This document shows, one piece after another, positions 29,129-40,084 of a stretch of 64,000 nt of DNA. The stretch is from Paraniabella hibiscisoli (GTDB lineage: Bacteria > Bacteroidota > Bacteroidia > Chitinophagales > Chitinophagaceae). The stretch spans positions 1,302,001 to 1,366,000 of the forward strand of contig NZ_JAKWBK010000001.1 in NCBI RefSeq assembly GCF_022512515.1. The letters run 5' to 3'. Position numbers and translations under genes: made by a program. Position 1 is the first letter of the stretch; the number at the start of each line of letters is the position of its first letter. The notes below the pieces were generated by a model. The model saw only the letters and a list, made by a program, of their open reading frames with translations, searched no databases and was not told where the DNA came from.

Positions 29129-29150
29129 AATCCCGGCCGAAACCGGGATT
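29129..29150 (-). terminator. Terminator of the fatty acid hydroxylase gene
   Basis: AATCCCGG and CCGGGATT pair around a 6-nt loop. On the minus strand the stem is followed by a T7-type run (A7 on the plus strand at 29124-29130). It lies 23 bp beyond the hydroxylase stop codon. Confidence 0.8.
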
Positions 29151-29172
29151 AAAGGTCTCATCGAAAATCGAT

Positions 29173-29835
29173 TTATTTCTTTCCAAACATCAACTCCTGC
29201 ACTTTCTCTTTGTCTTCTTTCTCTTTTTCAGGTCGAACATGGTGCCGAATACATGATCCCAGGTTGTGCTGCTTACGCCAAACCCTTTATGCTCATCTTT
29301 ATAATGATGTAAATGATGATTACGCCAAAGTCCTTTCATCCATTTAAATGGCGGGTTCCATGCATGAATAGCATAGTGCATCGTGCCATACATCAGGTAA
29401 CCCAACATAAAGCCCGGGAAGAACATAAAACCATAACGACCCATGATGAGGTAGAAGAGGCTGAATAAAACGGAAGCGATAATAATACTTGGAACCGGCG
29501 GCATAAATAAACGCTGCCTGTCTCGTGGATAATGGTGGTGATTACCATGCATAACGTAGGCTATCTTTTTGGCCGTTGGGTTATCGCTTACCCAATGAAA
29601 AATAAACCGGTGCGCGATATATTCAAAAAACGACCAGAAAAAATGCCACAAAAAATATAAGAAATACATACCCCACAGAAAAATTAAGCGTAGTGGCACT
29701 ATAATACAGCAAATAAGAAATCACCGGAATATAAATACCCCAAATAACCAGTGGATGTGTTTTTGTAAGCATCTCCAGGTAATCATTTTTAAAAAGCCTG
29801 GCTTGTCCTTTATTATGAATTTTTTCAAACTTCAT
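29173..29835 (-). CDS. Fatty acid hydroxylase / sterol desaturase family protein (two frameshifts)
   Basis: Membrane di-iron oxygenase family. About 220 residues with four or five hydrophobic segments and the histidine boxes EYIAHRFIFH, MHGNHHHYPRD, MHYAIHAW and RNHHLHHYKDEH. Pieces 29623-29835 and 29190-29699 join near 29640, and a late shift near 29230 leads to the likely true end KEKEDKEKVQELMFGKK at 29173. It probably hydroxylates acyl chains (2-hydroxy fatty acids are common in Bacteroidota sphingolipids and sulfonolipids), but the substrate is inferred. Confidence 0.87.
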
Positions 29836-29988
29836 GCGGTAAAAGTAAAATAAAATTGAAAAACGTTAAAGCATCCCTGCTTCAAACTCAGTATATACCT
29901 TGTTCTTATTAACAAAAATGATGCAAATCAATGAAGTTCAGAACAAATAGATGATCAAAAAGTTCTGAAACACCGTATTAAAAACTAC

Positions 29989-31231
29989 CTAGTCATATTC
30001 CAGTTTCCATTTACTAAGGTCAGGGCTTCCATCTCTTTTTCTTTTTAGTTCGTATTCGTAGATCTTTTCGCCAATTTCCCTGAAGAATGGGTAACCTGTT
30101 TCAATATATTCGTACTTGTTATCGTTAAGTACCTCGTCTTTGTTTACATAAATACAGGCACTTAGCATAAACTCTACGTTGTTTTTAAAATCAACGATAT
30201 AGCAAACATCTGTAAGAAAACCATGACTCCAACCTGTTTTATTGAAGCTGCGGATATGATCCGGTATTTTTTGCTTTCCGTCCTTAAAAAAAAAAACTTG
30301 GTATAGCTATCAAAAAATTCAGCCGTATCATATTGTGGGAACCGGCTTTCGGACGGCATCTCCGACATGTATTGATATAGCTTTTTATAATCATCCTCGG
30401 TCAGGTTAAATCGTTGTTTTTTGGGAATGGATTCCGGAAATAAGGCTGACTGCATCATTTGCTGCAAATCGGTTAGTGTAGCTTTATTGTGAGCAGTAAA
30501 ATCATAAGGCTCATTTACCAGTTGATCATCCTGGTCCAGGTGGGCTTTACCTATTAATATTTTTTTATTAAAGTCGAAAATTGCATTACTTGCCGCCGCG
30601 CTTGAGTATAAAGAGTATGGCCATCTTTCCGGAAACGGATAGCATTAGTATGGCGGTTTTCTTCCGGGGTCATTTTTACGAACCGCCGTGTAATACGCAT
30701 GTTTTTATAGCCCTTTTTCCAAAGCGTTTCATTTAAATACTGCTGACCGCAAAATTCATACAAACGGTTATAGGCATCGTTATCGCTTACTACAAATATC
30801 TTTTTTACATAGTGATCGATTGTTGGCATACCGGAAGCGGATGTTGGATCAGCAATTACCCCGGTTTGGCCGCTATAACTGCTATCAGTAAGCATGGCAG
30901 TATATTTATCAATACCCTTACTTTTTAAGGAATTGATCTTTTCCAGTGCTGCCAGAGCCGTAGGCAACTTAACCATGGACGCCGGGTAGAAGTAAGAGTG
31001 ATCATCAACATTGAGATAGAAGTTGGTGAATTTGGGCAAATTGTTTTTATTCCGGTCTATTTTGGTGTAAATGATCTGGTACCTGAAGGTATCGGGTTGA
31101 TCCAGGATCTTTATTAATAGTGGAGATGCGTTAGATCTAAGCTGGTCTTTCAGCCATTGGCTATTTTTTGTTTGTGCCTGTACCATTGTAAAACAGATGA
31201 AGAATAAACCAGTAAGTTTAAGCCTTTTCAT
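29989..31231 (-). CDS. Class A beta-lactamase-fold serine hydrolase (two frameshifts)
   Basis: Secreted serine hydrolase with a signal peptide (MKRLKLTGLFFICFTMVQAQ). It shows the penicillin-recognising triad: SMVK (SxxK, about residue 85), SDN in VVSDNDAYNRL, and KTG in NKTGWSHGF. Breaks occur near 30590 and 30290, and the last piece ends SPDLSKWKLEYD at 29989. Total about 413 residues, longer than classical class A enzymes (about 290). No clean ExxLN omega-loop motif is visible, so a peptidoglycan-related or other esterase/peptidase role is as likely as beta-lactam resistance. Confidence 0.85.
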
Positions 31232-31353
31232 TAGTAAAAGTTAAACCAGAATTTTCAAACAAACTTAAAGTGTTTGGGTGCCACAAAGCGCAGTTTATAC
31301 CGTTTGCTGACAAATAAAAAGTATTAGCGAAATTTCAAATCGCAAATAGCCAT

Positions 31354-31361
31354 TACCTTTG
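31354..31361 (+). promoter_or_regulatory. -7 promoter element upstream of gcvT
   Basis: TACCTTTG matches TAnnTTTG exactly, 105 bp before the gcvT start codon. TTTC at 31333-31336 could be a degenerate -33 box. The site lies in the divergent gap between the beta-lactamase-fold gene and gcvT. Confidence 0.6.
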
Positions 31362-31465
31362 GCGCGCAAAAGTTATATGAAGGATGCGTCCGGCAATTAG
31401 TAGTTGCAGGATATAACAGCCTTTACCGTCCGTCCGTCGGGTATCAGACACATTAAAATAAATAC

Positions 31466-32551
31466 ATGAAGCAGACCCCTTTCACACAGAAGCACATTGA
31501 TCTGGGAGCAAAAATGGCCGAATTTGCTGGTTATAATATGCCCATTAGCTACAGCAGTATTAACGAAGAGCACCATACGGTAAGAAAAAATGCCGGTGTT
31601 TTCGATGTGAGCCACATGGGTGAGTTTATTTTAAAAGGAGAGAATGCTTTAGACCTGATACAGAAAGTAACCACCAACGATGCGTCTAAGTTGAAAAACG
31701 GACAAGCGCAGTACAGCACATTTACCAACGAGCAGGGTGGCATTGTGGATGACCTGATCGTTTATTGCGTTGAAGAGAATAAGGTATACATGCTGGTGGT
31801 TAATGCAGCCAATATTGACAAAGACTGGAACTGGGTGTCGCAACACAATAGCGACAATGTGGAAATGCACAATATCTCTGAAAAAACAGCTCTTCTGGCT
31901 ATTCAGGGGCCGCAGGCAACAGCAATTTTACAACCGCTTACAGATATCGATATTTTAAACCTAAAATACTACACGTTTGCGAAAGGCAACTTTGCAGGCG
32001 TACCTAATGTGTTGGTAAGCGCTACGGGGTATACCGGAGCCGGAGGTGTAGAGATCTATTTCGAGGATAAAGATGGCGCTGCCGAAAAGATCTGGAATGC
32101 TATTTTTGAAGCTGGCACACCCAAAGGGTTAAAACCTATTGGTTTGGCAGCCCGCGACACGTTAAGATTGGAAATGGGCTATAGCTTATATGGCAACGAC
32201 CTTGATGATACAACAAGTCCGCTGGAAGCTGGTTTGGGCTGGGTAACTAAGTTTACCAAAGATTTTACGGCAAAAGAATTACTGCAGCAGCAAAAAGCAG
32301 AAGGTGTTAAACGTCGCCTGGTAGGATTTGAGCTGGCCGACAAAGGAATTCCCCGTCATGGTTATGAAATAGTGGATGACGCTGGTAATGTTATAGGGGT
32401 GGTTACATCTGGCACCCAATCTCCCACTTTAGGAAAAGCCATTGGCCTGGGCTATGTACAAACAGGCAAAACGGCAATTGGCTCCAATATTTTTATAAAA
32501 GTTCGCGATAAGCAATTGGCTGCTACTGTTGTTAAAATGCCGTTTGTTTAA
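31466..32551 (+). CDS. gcvT: Glycine cleavage system T protein (aminomethyltransferase)
   Basis: Folate-dependent T protein that takes the aminomethyl group from H protein in glycine degradation. Intact at 361 residues. Motifs are [20 protein letters not shown] at the start, [67 protein letters not shown] (conserved folate/active-site Asp region) and [20 protein letters not shown]. It stands alone; other gcv genes are not in the window. Confidence 0.96.
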   Translation: MKQTPFTQKHIDLGAKMAEFAGYNMPISYSSINEEHHTVRKNAGVFDVSHMGEFILKGENALDLIQKVTTNDASKLKNGQAQYSTFTNEQGGIVDDLIVYCVEENKVYMLVVNAANIDKDWNWVSQHNSDNVEMHNISEKTALLAIQGPQATAILQPLTDIDILNLKYYTFAKGNFAGVPNVLVSATGYTGAGGVEIYFEDKDGAAEKIWNAIFEAGTPKGLKPIGLAARDTLRLEMGYSLYGNDLDDTTSPLEAGLGWVTKFTKDFTAKELLQQQKAEGVKRRLVGFELADKGIPRHGYEIVDDAGNVIGVVTSGTQSPTLGKAIGLGYVQTGKTAIGSNIFIKVRDKQLAATVVKMPFV

Positions 32552-32604
32552 AGCCTCAACTATAGATAAGCGAATGCACCTATTTTTTTAACCAAAGAAT
32601 TCGG

Positions 32605-32630
32605 GCCTGCCCGTCCAGATCAGGCGGGCA
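32605..32630. repeat. GC-rich palindromic element between gcvT and comB
   Basis: The segment can fold either as GCCTG/CAGGC or as TGCCCG/CGGGCA, two mutually exclusive stems, and it is far more GC-rich than its surroundings. It lacks a T tract. It could be a weak terminator or a REP-like intergenic element; only one copy is present here. Confidence 0.4.
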
Positions 32631-32656
32631 TTCGTGGCATCATAATTTCTAAAAGA

Positions 32657-33382
32657 ATGTCTCAAAAACCTACCCTTTATACATCTTTGTCCCCCGCACT
32701 TTTACATTTATACGATGTAAAAGATACCGTTGTGGTAGTGATCGATGTTTTTCGCGCTACATCTACGATAGCTTCAGCGCTGCATAATGGCGCTCAATAT
32801 ATCATACCGGTAGATGCTGTTCCCAGGGCTGTGGAAATCAGCCGGGAGGTTGGTGGAATAGCCGCCGGCGAACGGGACGGCAAGCTGGCAGAAGGGTTAA
32901 GCCACGGTAATTCTCCATTGGAGTATACCAAAGATTTTATAGAAAATAAGATACTGGTACTCACCACCACCAATGGTACCAAACTCCTGCACATGGCATT
33001 GGCAAACGGTGCAGATGATATCATTACAGGCTCATTCCCCAACCTGAGTTCTGTTTGCAATTACCTGGTCAAACAAAATAAAAATGTGATTCTGGCCTGT
33101 GCCGGATGGAAAGACCGCTTCAATATAGAAGACACTTTATTTGCAGGGGCTGTGATCGACAACGTAAAAGATTATTTCACCATTCATTGCGACAGCTCAT
33201 TAATGGCGCATAATCTTTATACACAAAATAAATCCGATCTTTTAAAATTCGCCGAAAATCTTACCCATTACCATCGGCTGGTAAACCGTTTTGGCTATAT
33301 CGAAGATATTGAGTTTTGCCTGACAGCTGATGTGGCCGACGTATTGCCGCTGTATAAAGAGGAAAAGCTGGTAAGGGGCTAA
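32657..33382 (+). CDS. comB: 2-phosphosulfolactate phosphatase family protein
   Basis: ComB hydrolyses 2-phosphosulfolactate to sulfolactate in methanogen coenzyme M synthesis. The intact 241-residue protein has VVVVIDVFRATSTIASALHN, GERDGKLAEGLSHGNSP, VLTTTNGTKLL and CAGWKDRFNIEDTLFAGAVI, all family signatures. Bacteroidota do not make coenzyme M, so here it may serve sulfonate metabolism, for example around sulfonolipids; that link is an inference. The start ATG at 32657 gives MSQKPTLYTSLSPALL. Confidence 0.9.
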   Translation: MSQKPTLYTSLSPALLHLYDVKDTVVVVIDVFRATSTIASALHNGAQYIIPVDAVPRAVEISREVGGIAAGERDGKLAEGLSHGNSPLEYTKDFIENKILVLTTTNGTKLLHMALANGADDIITGSFPNLSSVCNYLVKQNKNVILACAGWKDRFNIEDTLFAGAVIDNVKDYFTIHCDSSLMAHNLYTQNKSDLLKFAENLTHYHRLVNRFGYIEDIEFCLTADVADVLPLYKEEKLVRG

Positions 33383-33399
33383 ATGCTCTTTATCAGGGA

Positions 33400-33963
33400 T
33401 TAATATCGGGGCTTGATAGGCTCCGGCAGTGATAACGAATGATTCTCGGTCGGTCCGTAACACCGTATAATTTGTCCAACAGTTATTCCCATCGGAGGGA
33501 GAATCAAAAATCTTCCGCTGAGTGCATTGCCATTATGCGAAAAGAGAGATTCAAATCTTCCAAAGACATCCCATTCGCCGATGGCGTCTTTAATTAACTC
33601 ACTTTTTATAATGAAGGGAATAATTAATTTTCCGCTGTGTTTTCTTGTTTTTGCATACTGGCTAATCGCATTCAAATCAATTTTTGGAAGAACTCTTTTT
33701 AACTCTGCTTTTTGCCAATCGGGAGCGCTGTCCGTAAAAAACACGCTGTCACAGTTATATTTATTGTTTATTTGAATTACCAGCAATGCTTGTGTGAAAA
33801 GTGCGGTATCATTCTCATGAGAAGCAAAGGCATCAAATCTTCTCATCAAGCTATGGGTAAATCTTGTTATGTTAGTATCTGTTTGCGATAAGCCGGTTTG
33901 ACAAATATGAAGCAGTAGGAAAAAAAAGAAGCAGGTTTTGCTAAGCAGGTTGAAATTTTTCAT
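33400..33963 (-). CDS. Secreted protein of unknown function
   Basis: Intact 187-residue protein with a signal peptide (MKNFNLLSKTCFFFFLLLHI, cleavage probably after GLSQ at residue 27). The mature part is soluble, has NKYNCDSVFFTDSAPDW as its only cysteine-containing segment, and ends SLPEPIKPRY. I do not recognise a domain. It is convergent with comB, with an 18-bp gap, and divergent from the helicase gene. Confidence 0.6.
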   Translation of the reverse strand: MKNFNLLSKTCFFFFLLLHICQTGLSQTDTNITRFTHSLMRRFDAFASHENDTALFTQALLVIQINNKYNCDSVFFTDSAPDWQKAELKRVLPKIDLNAISQYAKTRKHSGKLIIPFIIKSELIKDAIGEWDVFGRFESLFSHNGNALSGRFLILPPMGITVGQIIRCYGPTENHSLSLPEPIKPRY

Positions 33964-34229
33964 AATACATCTTTCAATGTAAGATGCTCAGAATTGTTTT
34001 TTTCATAAAAAACGTACAAAGATACAGCTTTCTTTTCACCTCCTTTCCGGAAATAAAATATTCATCAAAACCTATGGAAAAGCGGAAATCTTTCTTTTAT
34101 TTTTGCCGATTGTCCCATTTGCACGGCATTGCGGTGGTACCCCTTAAAAGGTTTGTGGGTATTCAAAATACAGATGAGCATTAGTACAATACAATTAATA
34201 GACGACCCTATAAATTAAAAGAACAAGTT

Positions 34230-37200
34230 TTGGCATTACCCCATATTTTAAAGCACGTTTATACCAACGGAACAGATGAAGTGATCAGGCGCGGAAAGAA
34301 AACCCATGCATTGGGCTTCGTAGAGTTGGTGGAGTTTGATAAGCTAACCGGCAATATTGTTTTCCGGGTAAAAGATGATACTTACAGCAGTTTCTACAAA
34401 GTATATATTCAAAAGTACAGCGACCCTAAACAGATATCGCTACGCTGTACCTGCCCTTATAACCTGGGGGATATTTGCAAACACGAAGTGGCTTCCCTGT
34501 TCCAGCTTCAGGAGCTTTTAGATAAAGGACAATTAGGCGACGAGGAAGTGTACTACGATCAGCGTCACACCGTAGTAAAACTGCGCAATTTCGACCTTCG
34601 CTCTTTAAGGTCCCTTTGCAGCAGCGAAAGCTTTAATGATGCAGAAAAATTTTTGCAGAAAAAGAAAGTAAAAATTATTTCGGCTAAGGATGAAACGGTG
34701 AAGGCTAATGTAGTGTTGCCGGATAAAGACTACATAGTGGTTATCCGTAAAAACGACGAAAGAAATTTTGATACCAGCTGTGAATATGAAGACACGGAAT
34801 TTCCGCTTTGTTTGCCCAAGGTGATGGTCTTTATGCAGTTAATGAAGCAACACGGGGCGGAATACTTTGATACCATTCGCAACCGGGACGTTGAAAAGAA
34901 CAAATTGCTGGAAGCCTATGGCTACTCGCTGGCCGATGACCTGAAAGGTAAATTTGAATTTGTATTTAAAGATGGCAAGCCTTTTTGCGTGTACTGGATG
35001 TTAAAATAAAGCGGGTTAATACACCCGGCGCACTTGTGGCTAAACCCATAACAGCACAACCGGTAGCAGAGGCTGTGGCCGAAGCGGATGTAGCGGTTGA
35101 AACCGCCAGGAAGTCGACAACCAGGCTCGGATTTGTACTGAACTTTAATAAAAAGATATACCCCTATTTTTCGATTGATACGATAATTGGGGAAGCTAAC
35201 GAAGACCAGAGCGGCTTTGCCGGCAAGGTAGAATTACTGGATATCGCTAAATATATTGACACAGCTAACTACGATCCTGCAGATGTTACGCTATTGAACA
35301 ATGTACGGAAACTTCAGGATGCCGAGCTTAAAAAATATATTATCCGCAACACACCCTTTACCGACTCACTGGAAGAGCCTACGCTTACCGGTGAACTGGA
35401 TGAAGAGCAGCAGAAATTAGCAGCCGAATATTTATTGCCCCGCATTAAAAAACTATTGGCTGATGGAGGTGAAAATCCTTTAGCATTTATACTACCTGCG
35501 GGCAAAAAGTTTATTACGCAAAACCTCCAGGGAGTAGATGCAATGGATAGCCCGGCGACCATTGAGTTTTTTATAGATAAGAATGGCGATGAGTTTACCT
35601 GCGAGTGTTTGGTGCGTACCCGTGGCATGGTACATGGAATTGAAGAGAATGAAGCACCAACCTCATTGGTATACGTGTATAACCATCAGTTGTTTGCCAT
35701 GCCCGATGCAGATACCGTTGCATTGGTACAACCGTTCACTAAGGATGGGAAAATTACAATGTCACTGGAAGAGTGGCCATTAAAGCTGCACGAGTTTATT
35801 CTCCCGGTTTCAAAAGATTATAAAACCGACTTCGATCCGTCTCTTTTACAAACAATTAAAGGCGCTGAGCCAGAGGTAAAGCTGTTTTTAACCGAAAGAG
35901 GCGATTACCTGGTGTTCAAACCGGTTTTTTCATACAAAGGACATGAAACCAGCGCTTCCGGTAAACCGGTAATGTTGATCCCCGAAGGAGGAAAAGTACT
36001 GGCCATACACCGCAATAAAGAGAAAGAAGAAGCTTTTGTACAAAGACTGCAAAACCTGCATTCTAACTTTGTGGTGAATGAAGAAGACGGAACCTTAGCA
36101 TTGAAAGGCGTAGAAATATTAAAGGAAAACTGGTTCTTTTTGTTTGTAGATGCGATGAAGGAAATGCAGGTACCGGTATTTGGCCACGAAGCACTGCGCA
36201 ACTTTCGCTTTAATACCGCTAAGCCGCAAACCAAGATCTTCATCAGTAGCAATACCGATTGGTTTGATGCCAAGGTAGACATTATGTTTGGCGAGCAAAA
36301 AGTATCTATTTCTGAGGTAAAGCGCGCATTAGCAGCTAAACAGCAATATGTACAATTAAATGATGGAACCCTGGGTATTTTGCCTGACGAGTGGCTGAAA
36401 AAGTACTCGTTGCTATTCAGGGTAGGAGAAGGCTCTAACAATAAATTAAAGCTTTCACAGTATCATAAGAATGTAATAGATGAGCTTTTTGAACTGAAGA
36501 ATGAAGAGGAGTTGCAGTTTGAGCTGGAAGAAAAATACAACCGCCTGAAAGATTTCGAAAAAATCTATGAAGTAGATGCGCCCGAGCATCTGCAACCTAT
36601 TTTAAGGCCCTACCAGTTGGCCGGATTTCAGTGGTTAAACTATCTCCAGCATATTAACTGGGGTGGTATCCTGGCCGATGATATGGGTTTGGGTAAAACG
36701 ATACAGGCCCTGTCCTTCCTGCAGCACTACAAAAGCAATCACCCGGACATGAAAGCCCTGGTAGTTTGTCCCACCACACTTATTTATAACTGGGAGAATG
36801 AGATCAAAAAATTCGCACCATCTATAACTTATTGTATTCACCATGGTAGTACCAGAACCCGTAGTTCTGACGAGATCATGAAGCACGATATTACCATCAC
36901 TACCTACGGTACCTTGAGAAGTGATATCAAGCTTTTCCTCAACGTTAAATTCGATTACCTGGTATTGGATGAAAGCCAGGCGATAAAGAACCCGGCCAGT
37001 AAAGTAACCCGTGCCGCATCGCTATTAAACTCCAAGCATCGCTTATGTATGAGCGGTACGCCTTTACAGAATAATACATTCGACATCTACGCCCAGATGA
37101 ACTTCTTAAACCCGGGTATGCTGGGTAGCATGGAGTTCTTCCGGCAGGAGTTCGCAATCCCTATAGACAAATTGGGAGAGCAGGAAAGAAAAGAGCATCT

Positions 37201-37988
37201 GCGAAAGATCCTTTATCCATTTATTTTACGTCGTACGAAAGAACAGGTGGCTAAAGACCTGCCTGAAAAGCAGGAGATGATCCTTTGGTGCGAAATGGGA
37301 GATGAACAGCGCCGTATTTACGATGCTTACAGGAACGATTACCGGGATAAGATATTAGGTACTATCGACAACCAGGGTATTGGTAAGTCACAGCTGACCA
37401 TTCTGCAAGGTTTGATGAAGCTGCGCCAGATATGCGACTCTCCGGCCATACTGAACGAAGAAGATGTTTTTGAAAATCATTCTATCAAGATTGAAGAACT
37501 TTCAAGAGAGATCACCGAAGACATGAGCGATCATAAAGCCCTGGTGTTTTCGCAGTTCCTGGGTATGCTGGGACTGATTCGTCAGAAGCTCGATGAACTG
37601 GGAGTAAAATATGAGTACTTCGATGGCAGCACTTCCGCTCCCGATCGTGAAAAAGCGATACAGAATTTTCAGAAGAATGATGAAGTGCGCGTATTCCTGA
37701 TTTCTTTGAAAGCGGGAGGTGGGTTTGAACCTTACGGCAGCAGATTACGTGTATATCGTAGATCCCTGGTGGAACCCTGCGGTTGAACAACAGGCGATAG
37801 ACCGTACACACCGTATCGGTCAAACCAAGAATATTTTTGCCTACCGGATGATCTGTAAGGATACCATTGAAGATAAGATACTGAAGTTGCAGGAAAAGAA
37901 GAAAGCGCTGGCAAAAGACCTGATCTCCGACGAATCGGGATTTGTAAAATCGCTGACCAAAGAAGATGTAGAGTATTTATTCAGTTAG
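34230..37988 (+). CDS. SWIM zinc-finger SNF2-family helicase (two frameshifts)
   Basis: ATP-dependent DNA translocase of the bacterial SNF2 type, about 1250 residues. The N-terminus has a SWIM zinc finger ([16 protein letters not shown], about residues 72-87). A long middle region of unknown fold follows, then the helicase core: motif [17 protein letters not shown] (about 815), motif [13 protein letters not shown], motif [14 protein letters not shown], and the C-terminal lobe [40 protein letters not shown] missing T near 34985 and a 2-base loss (or +1) near 37722 split it into three pieces. The start is a TTG at 34230. Its role in repair or transcription recycling is unknown. Confidence 0.92.
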
Positions 37989-38002
37989 ATCGTTAACCAG
38001 TA

Positions 38003-38398
38003 ATGGAAATGCCGCAGAGTGAAGTAGAGGGATTAAGCGACCTGTTTGATGATGGACGTAAACCCTTGAAGAAACTTTCGACAATACGTAATATCGGTAT
38101 TTTGTTATGCTCCTGTATCATCGCTGGGAGCGTACTCTATGCAGTGGTACCCAAAAGAAATGGAACCAGGGACTTTTTTGGAAAACTATTAACCGAAAGA
38201 GAACTGACACGAAATTTAATACTGGGGATTACTGTTTCTTATCCGGTTATCGCGTTTGTTATTGGGCTCTTAGTAGGTCTTTTGCCTTACAGAAAAGCAG
38301 CGTTTAAAGACAAGTACGTTCCCTTTTCCCTGGTTACGCTGCTTGTTTTGTATTTATTAATAATTTTTTGGGTGTTAGCTTCTTTATTAATGTCATAG
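38003..38398 (+). CDS. Small integral membrane protein, unknown
   Basis: Intact 131-residue protein starting MEMPQSEVEGLSDLFDDGRK. It has hydrophobic segments at about residues 31-49, 72-92 and 103-130 (SLVTLLVLYLLIIFWVLASL), so three membrane passes. No family recognised. It begins 14 bp after the helicase stop and is followed 10 bp later by the DUF4359-like gene, so the three probably share a transcript. Confidence 0.6.
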   Translation: MEMPQSEVEGLSDLFDDGRKPLKKLSTIRNIGILLCSCIIAGSVLYAVVPKRNGTRDFFGKLLTERELTRNLILGITVSYPVIAFVIGLLVGLLPYRKAAFKDKYVPFSLVTLLVLYLLIIFWVLASLLMS

Positions 38399-38408
38399 AA
38401 TAATAGTT

Positions 38409-38684
38409 ATGAAATTCCGTCGTCTTATTTCTTTACTGATCATTACTGCTATTTTGGTTGCTTTTTTTACCAATCCTAAAGAAGCAGATTTTAGTAAGTT
38501 TGTTCAGCCAACTGCTGCAAGGGTAAGCTCCCCTCCATTGATTGAATACGAAAGCAGGCTGATTTACTCCAATGCAACCGTAACATATTTTAGTCGGGTA
38601 TCAGAACAGGGTAAGTTTGTGGCTGCTGCCAGTAAGGAAAAATATATCGGCTTATTCGGGCGATTCTGGCGCATTAATAACTAG
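38409..38684 (+). CDS. DUF4359-like small membrane-anchored protein
   Basis: Intact 91-residue protein. An N-terminal membrane helix (MKFRRLISLLIITAILVAFF) is followed by TNPKEADFSKFV, the conserved TNP start of DUF4359 as I recall it, and it ends KYIGLFGRFWRINN. Function unknown. Its stop codon overlaps that of the convergent TPR gene by four bases (CTAG at 38681-38684). Confidence 0.6.
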   Translation: MKFRRLISLLIITAILVAFFTNPKEADFSKFVQPTAARVSSPPLIEYESRLIYSNATVTYFSRVSEQGKFVAAASKEKYIGLFGRFWRINN

Positions 38685-39396
38685 CGGCATTTTTTAATGA
38701 TCTTCTGAGAAGACTGGTAATACGCACTGCTCTCACTCACCTGTTTAGCAAATGCCAGCGCCTCCGGCTTCCGGTTGAGTTTATAGGCCGATAAGGCTGC
38801 AAAAAATGCTGCGTCTTCTTTATAGGCAGACTCGCCTTCCGATAACGGTTTCAGCACCTTCAGGGCTTCGTCATATTTTTCGTCTTTACCAGTGTAACCC
38901 CATAAAAGAAATTTGCTGTAGCATCTCCAGGTTCTGATGATGCCTGCTCCCTCAGCAACAATAAGGCTTCTTCATATTTTCCCTCGTTAAATAATTGAGC
39001 GCCTTTATTAGATAACTCTTCTGATCCCCTAACCACAGCCTGTGGCATATCTGGAACAGTATAGTTCTCAATCCCACCCGGTAAAGAGAGGTAAAGAATG
39101 AATATCGCCGCAGCAGCAATAGCGGCCACCAGGTATTTTTTAATAGAAACTACTTTTGTTTTTGGAGCCCCCTCTGTTTTGAAATGTTGCTGCGTAAGGG
39201 GGTCCAGTATTTGCTTCAGGTTGGTAATATCAGGCTGGTTACCGATCTGTCGTTTTAGAATATCATCAGCCTGTAACCAATCTGCATAATCCTGTTTCAA
39301 TTGGGCATCGGCTTGCAATTCTATTTCAAAAGCAGTGCGTTCCGGCTCGCTCATCCATCCCTCCGTATAAGCTTCTATTTTTTCAAAATTGCTCAT
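38681..39396 (-). CDS. Anti-sigma-like membrane protein with TPR repeats (one frameshift)
   Basis: About 238 residues. The first 80 (MSNFEKIEAYTEGWMSEPER, then FEIELQADAQLKQDYADW) look like the helical N-terminus of anti-sigma factors without the zinc ligands. One membrane helix follows (about 88-106, YLVAAIAAAAIFILYLSLPG), then an external TPR region (NKGAQLFNEGKYEEALLLL, KKYDEALKVLKPL, YKLNRKPEALAFAKQV). A base is lost near 38893. Its start overlaps the sigma-factor stop (ATGA, 39393-39396), so the two are translationally coupled. It probably holds the sigma factor at the membrane until an envelope cue arrives. Confidence 0.8.
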
Positions 39397-39955
39397 GCTG
39401 CATGATTTTTATTGTTTCTTACCAATGCGATCAATTCTGCCATGCAAAGAGACTTCTTCTTCCTCAGGTAGGCATAACTTACACCAAGTTCGTCAGCGAG
39501 TTCTTGCTGCGATTTGTCGGTATAACTGCCAATGATGACTTCACGGCACCGCTCACTGATTTTTTGAAGCATGGCTACCACCATTTCCTCTTTTTCTAAA
39601 GTGGCAGTGAAAAACGCCGCGGCTTCATCATCTTTGCCGGCTACCCAGGTATATCCATCATCAATTGATTTTGTTACCCCCTTTCTTTTATTTTTTCAAC
39701 CTGGTTGATCCACTTCCGTTTACAAATCAACAACAGGAACGCTTCCAGGGGGCAGGTTAACGCAAAGCTTTTATTTTGAGCCAGTTTGTATACGTCAATA
39801 ATCGCTTCCTGGAAAATATCACCGGCTTCTTCTGCATCAGCGCCTTTCGACAATAAAAATTTCTTAATACCAGGCGCAAACAGCCTGTATATCTCTTCAA
39901 TCTGTTGAGAGTTATGCTGCCTGAGGGCTTCAATATATTGTTGATCGGCGTGCAC
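39393..39955 (-). CDS. ECF-type RNA polymerase sigma factor (one frameshift)
   Basis: Sigma-70 family factor. Region 2 is visible in IEEIYRLFAPGIKKFLLSKG and DAEEAGDIFQEAIIDVYKLA. After a break near 39680, region 4 appears as EVIIGSYTDKSQQELADELG followed by VSYAYLRKKKSLCMAELIAL. The family start HADQQYIEALRQHN suggests GTG at 39955; an in-frame ATG at 40060 would add 35 unlikely residues. It is coupled to the anti-sigma-like gene and divergent from the PKD/CHAT genes, which are candidate targets. Confidence 0.82.
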
Positions 39956-40084
39956 AAGGCTGGTTTGTAGCAAGCTAATGTAGGAAAATTCCGTTCTGTA
40001 ATAATAATTAAATAAATTTAGGCAGCCATTAAAACCGGGGTAACAAAATATACTCCTCATTGATATACTGGAAAAACTGCCGGC

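Noticed and set aside
29989..31231. Antibiotic-resistance beta-lactamase
   Set aside because: SxxK, SDN and KTG are present, but the protein is much longer than class A enzymes and lacks a clear ExxLN motif; resistance cannot be claimed.
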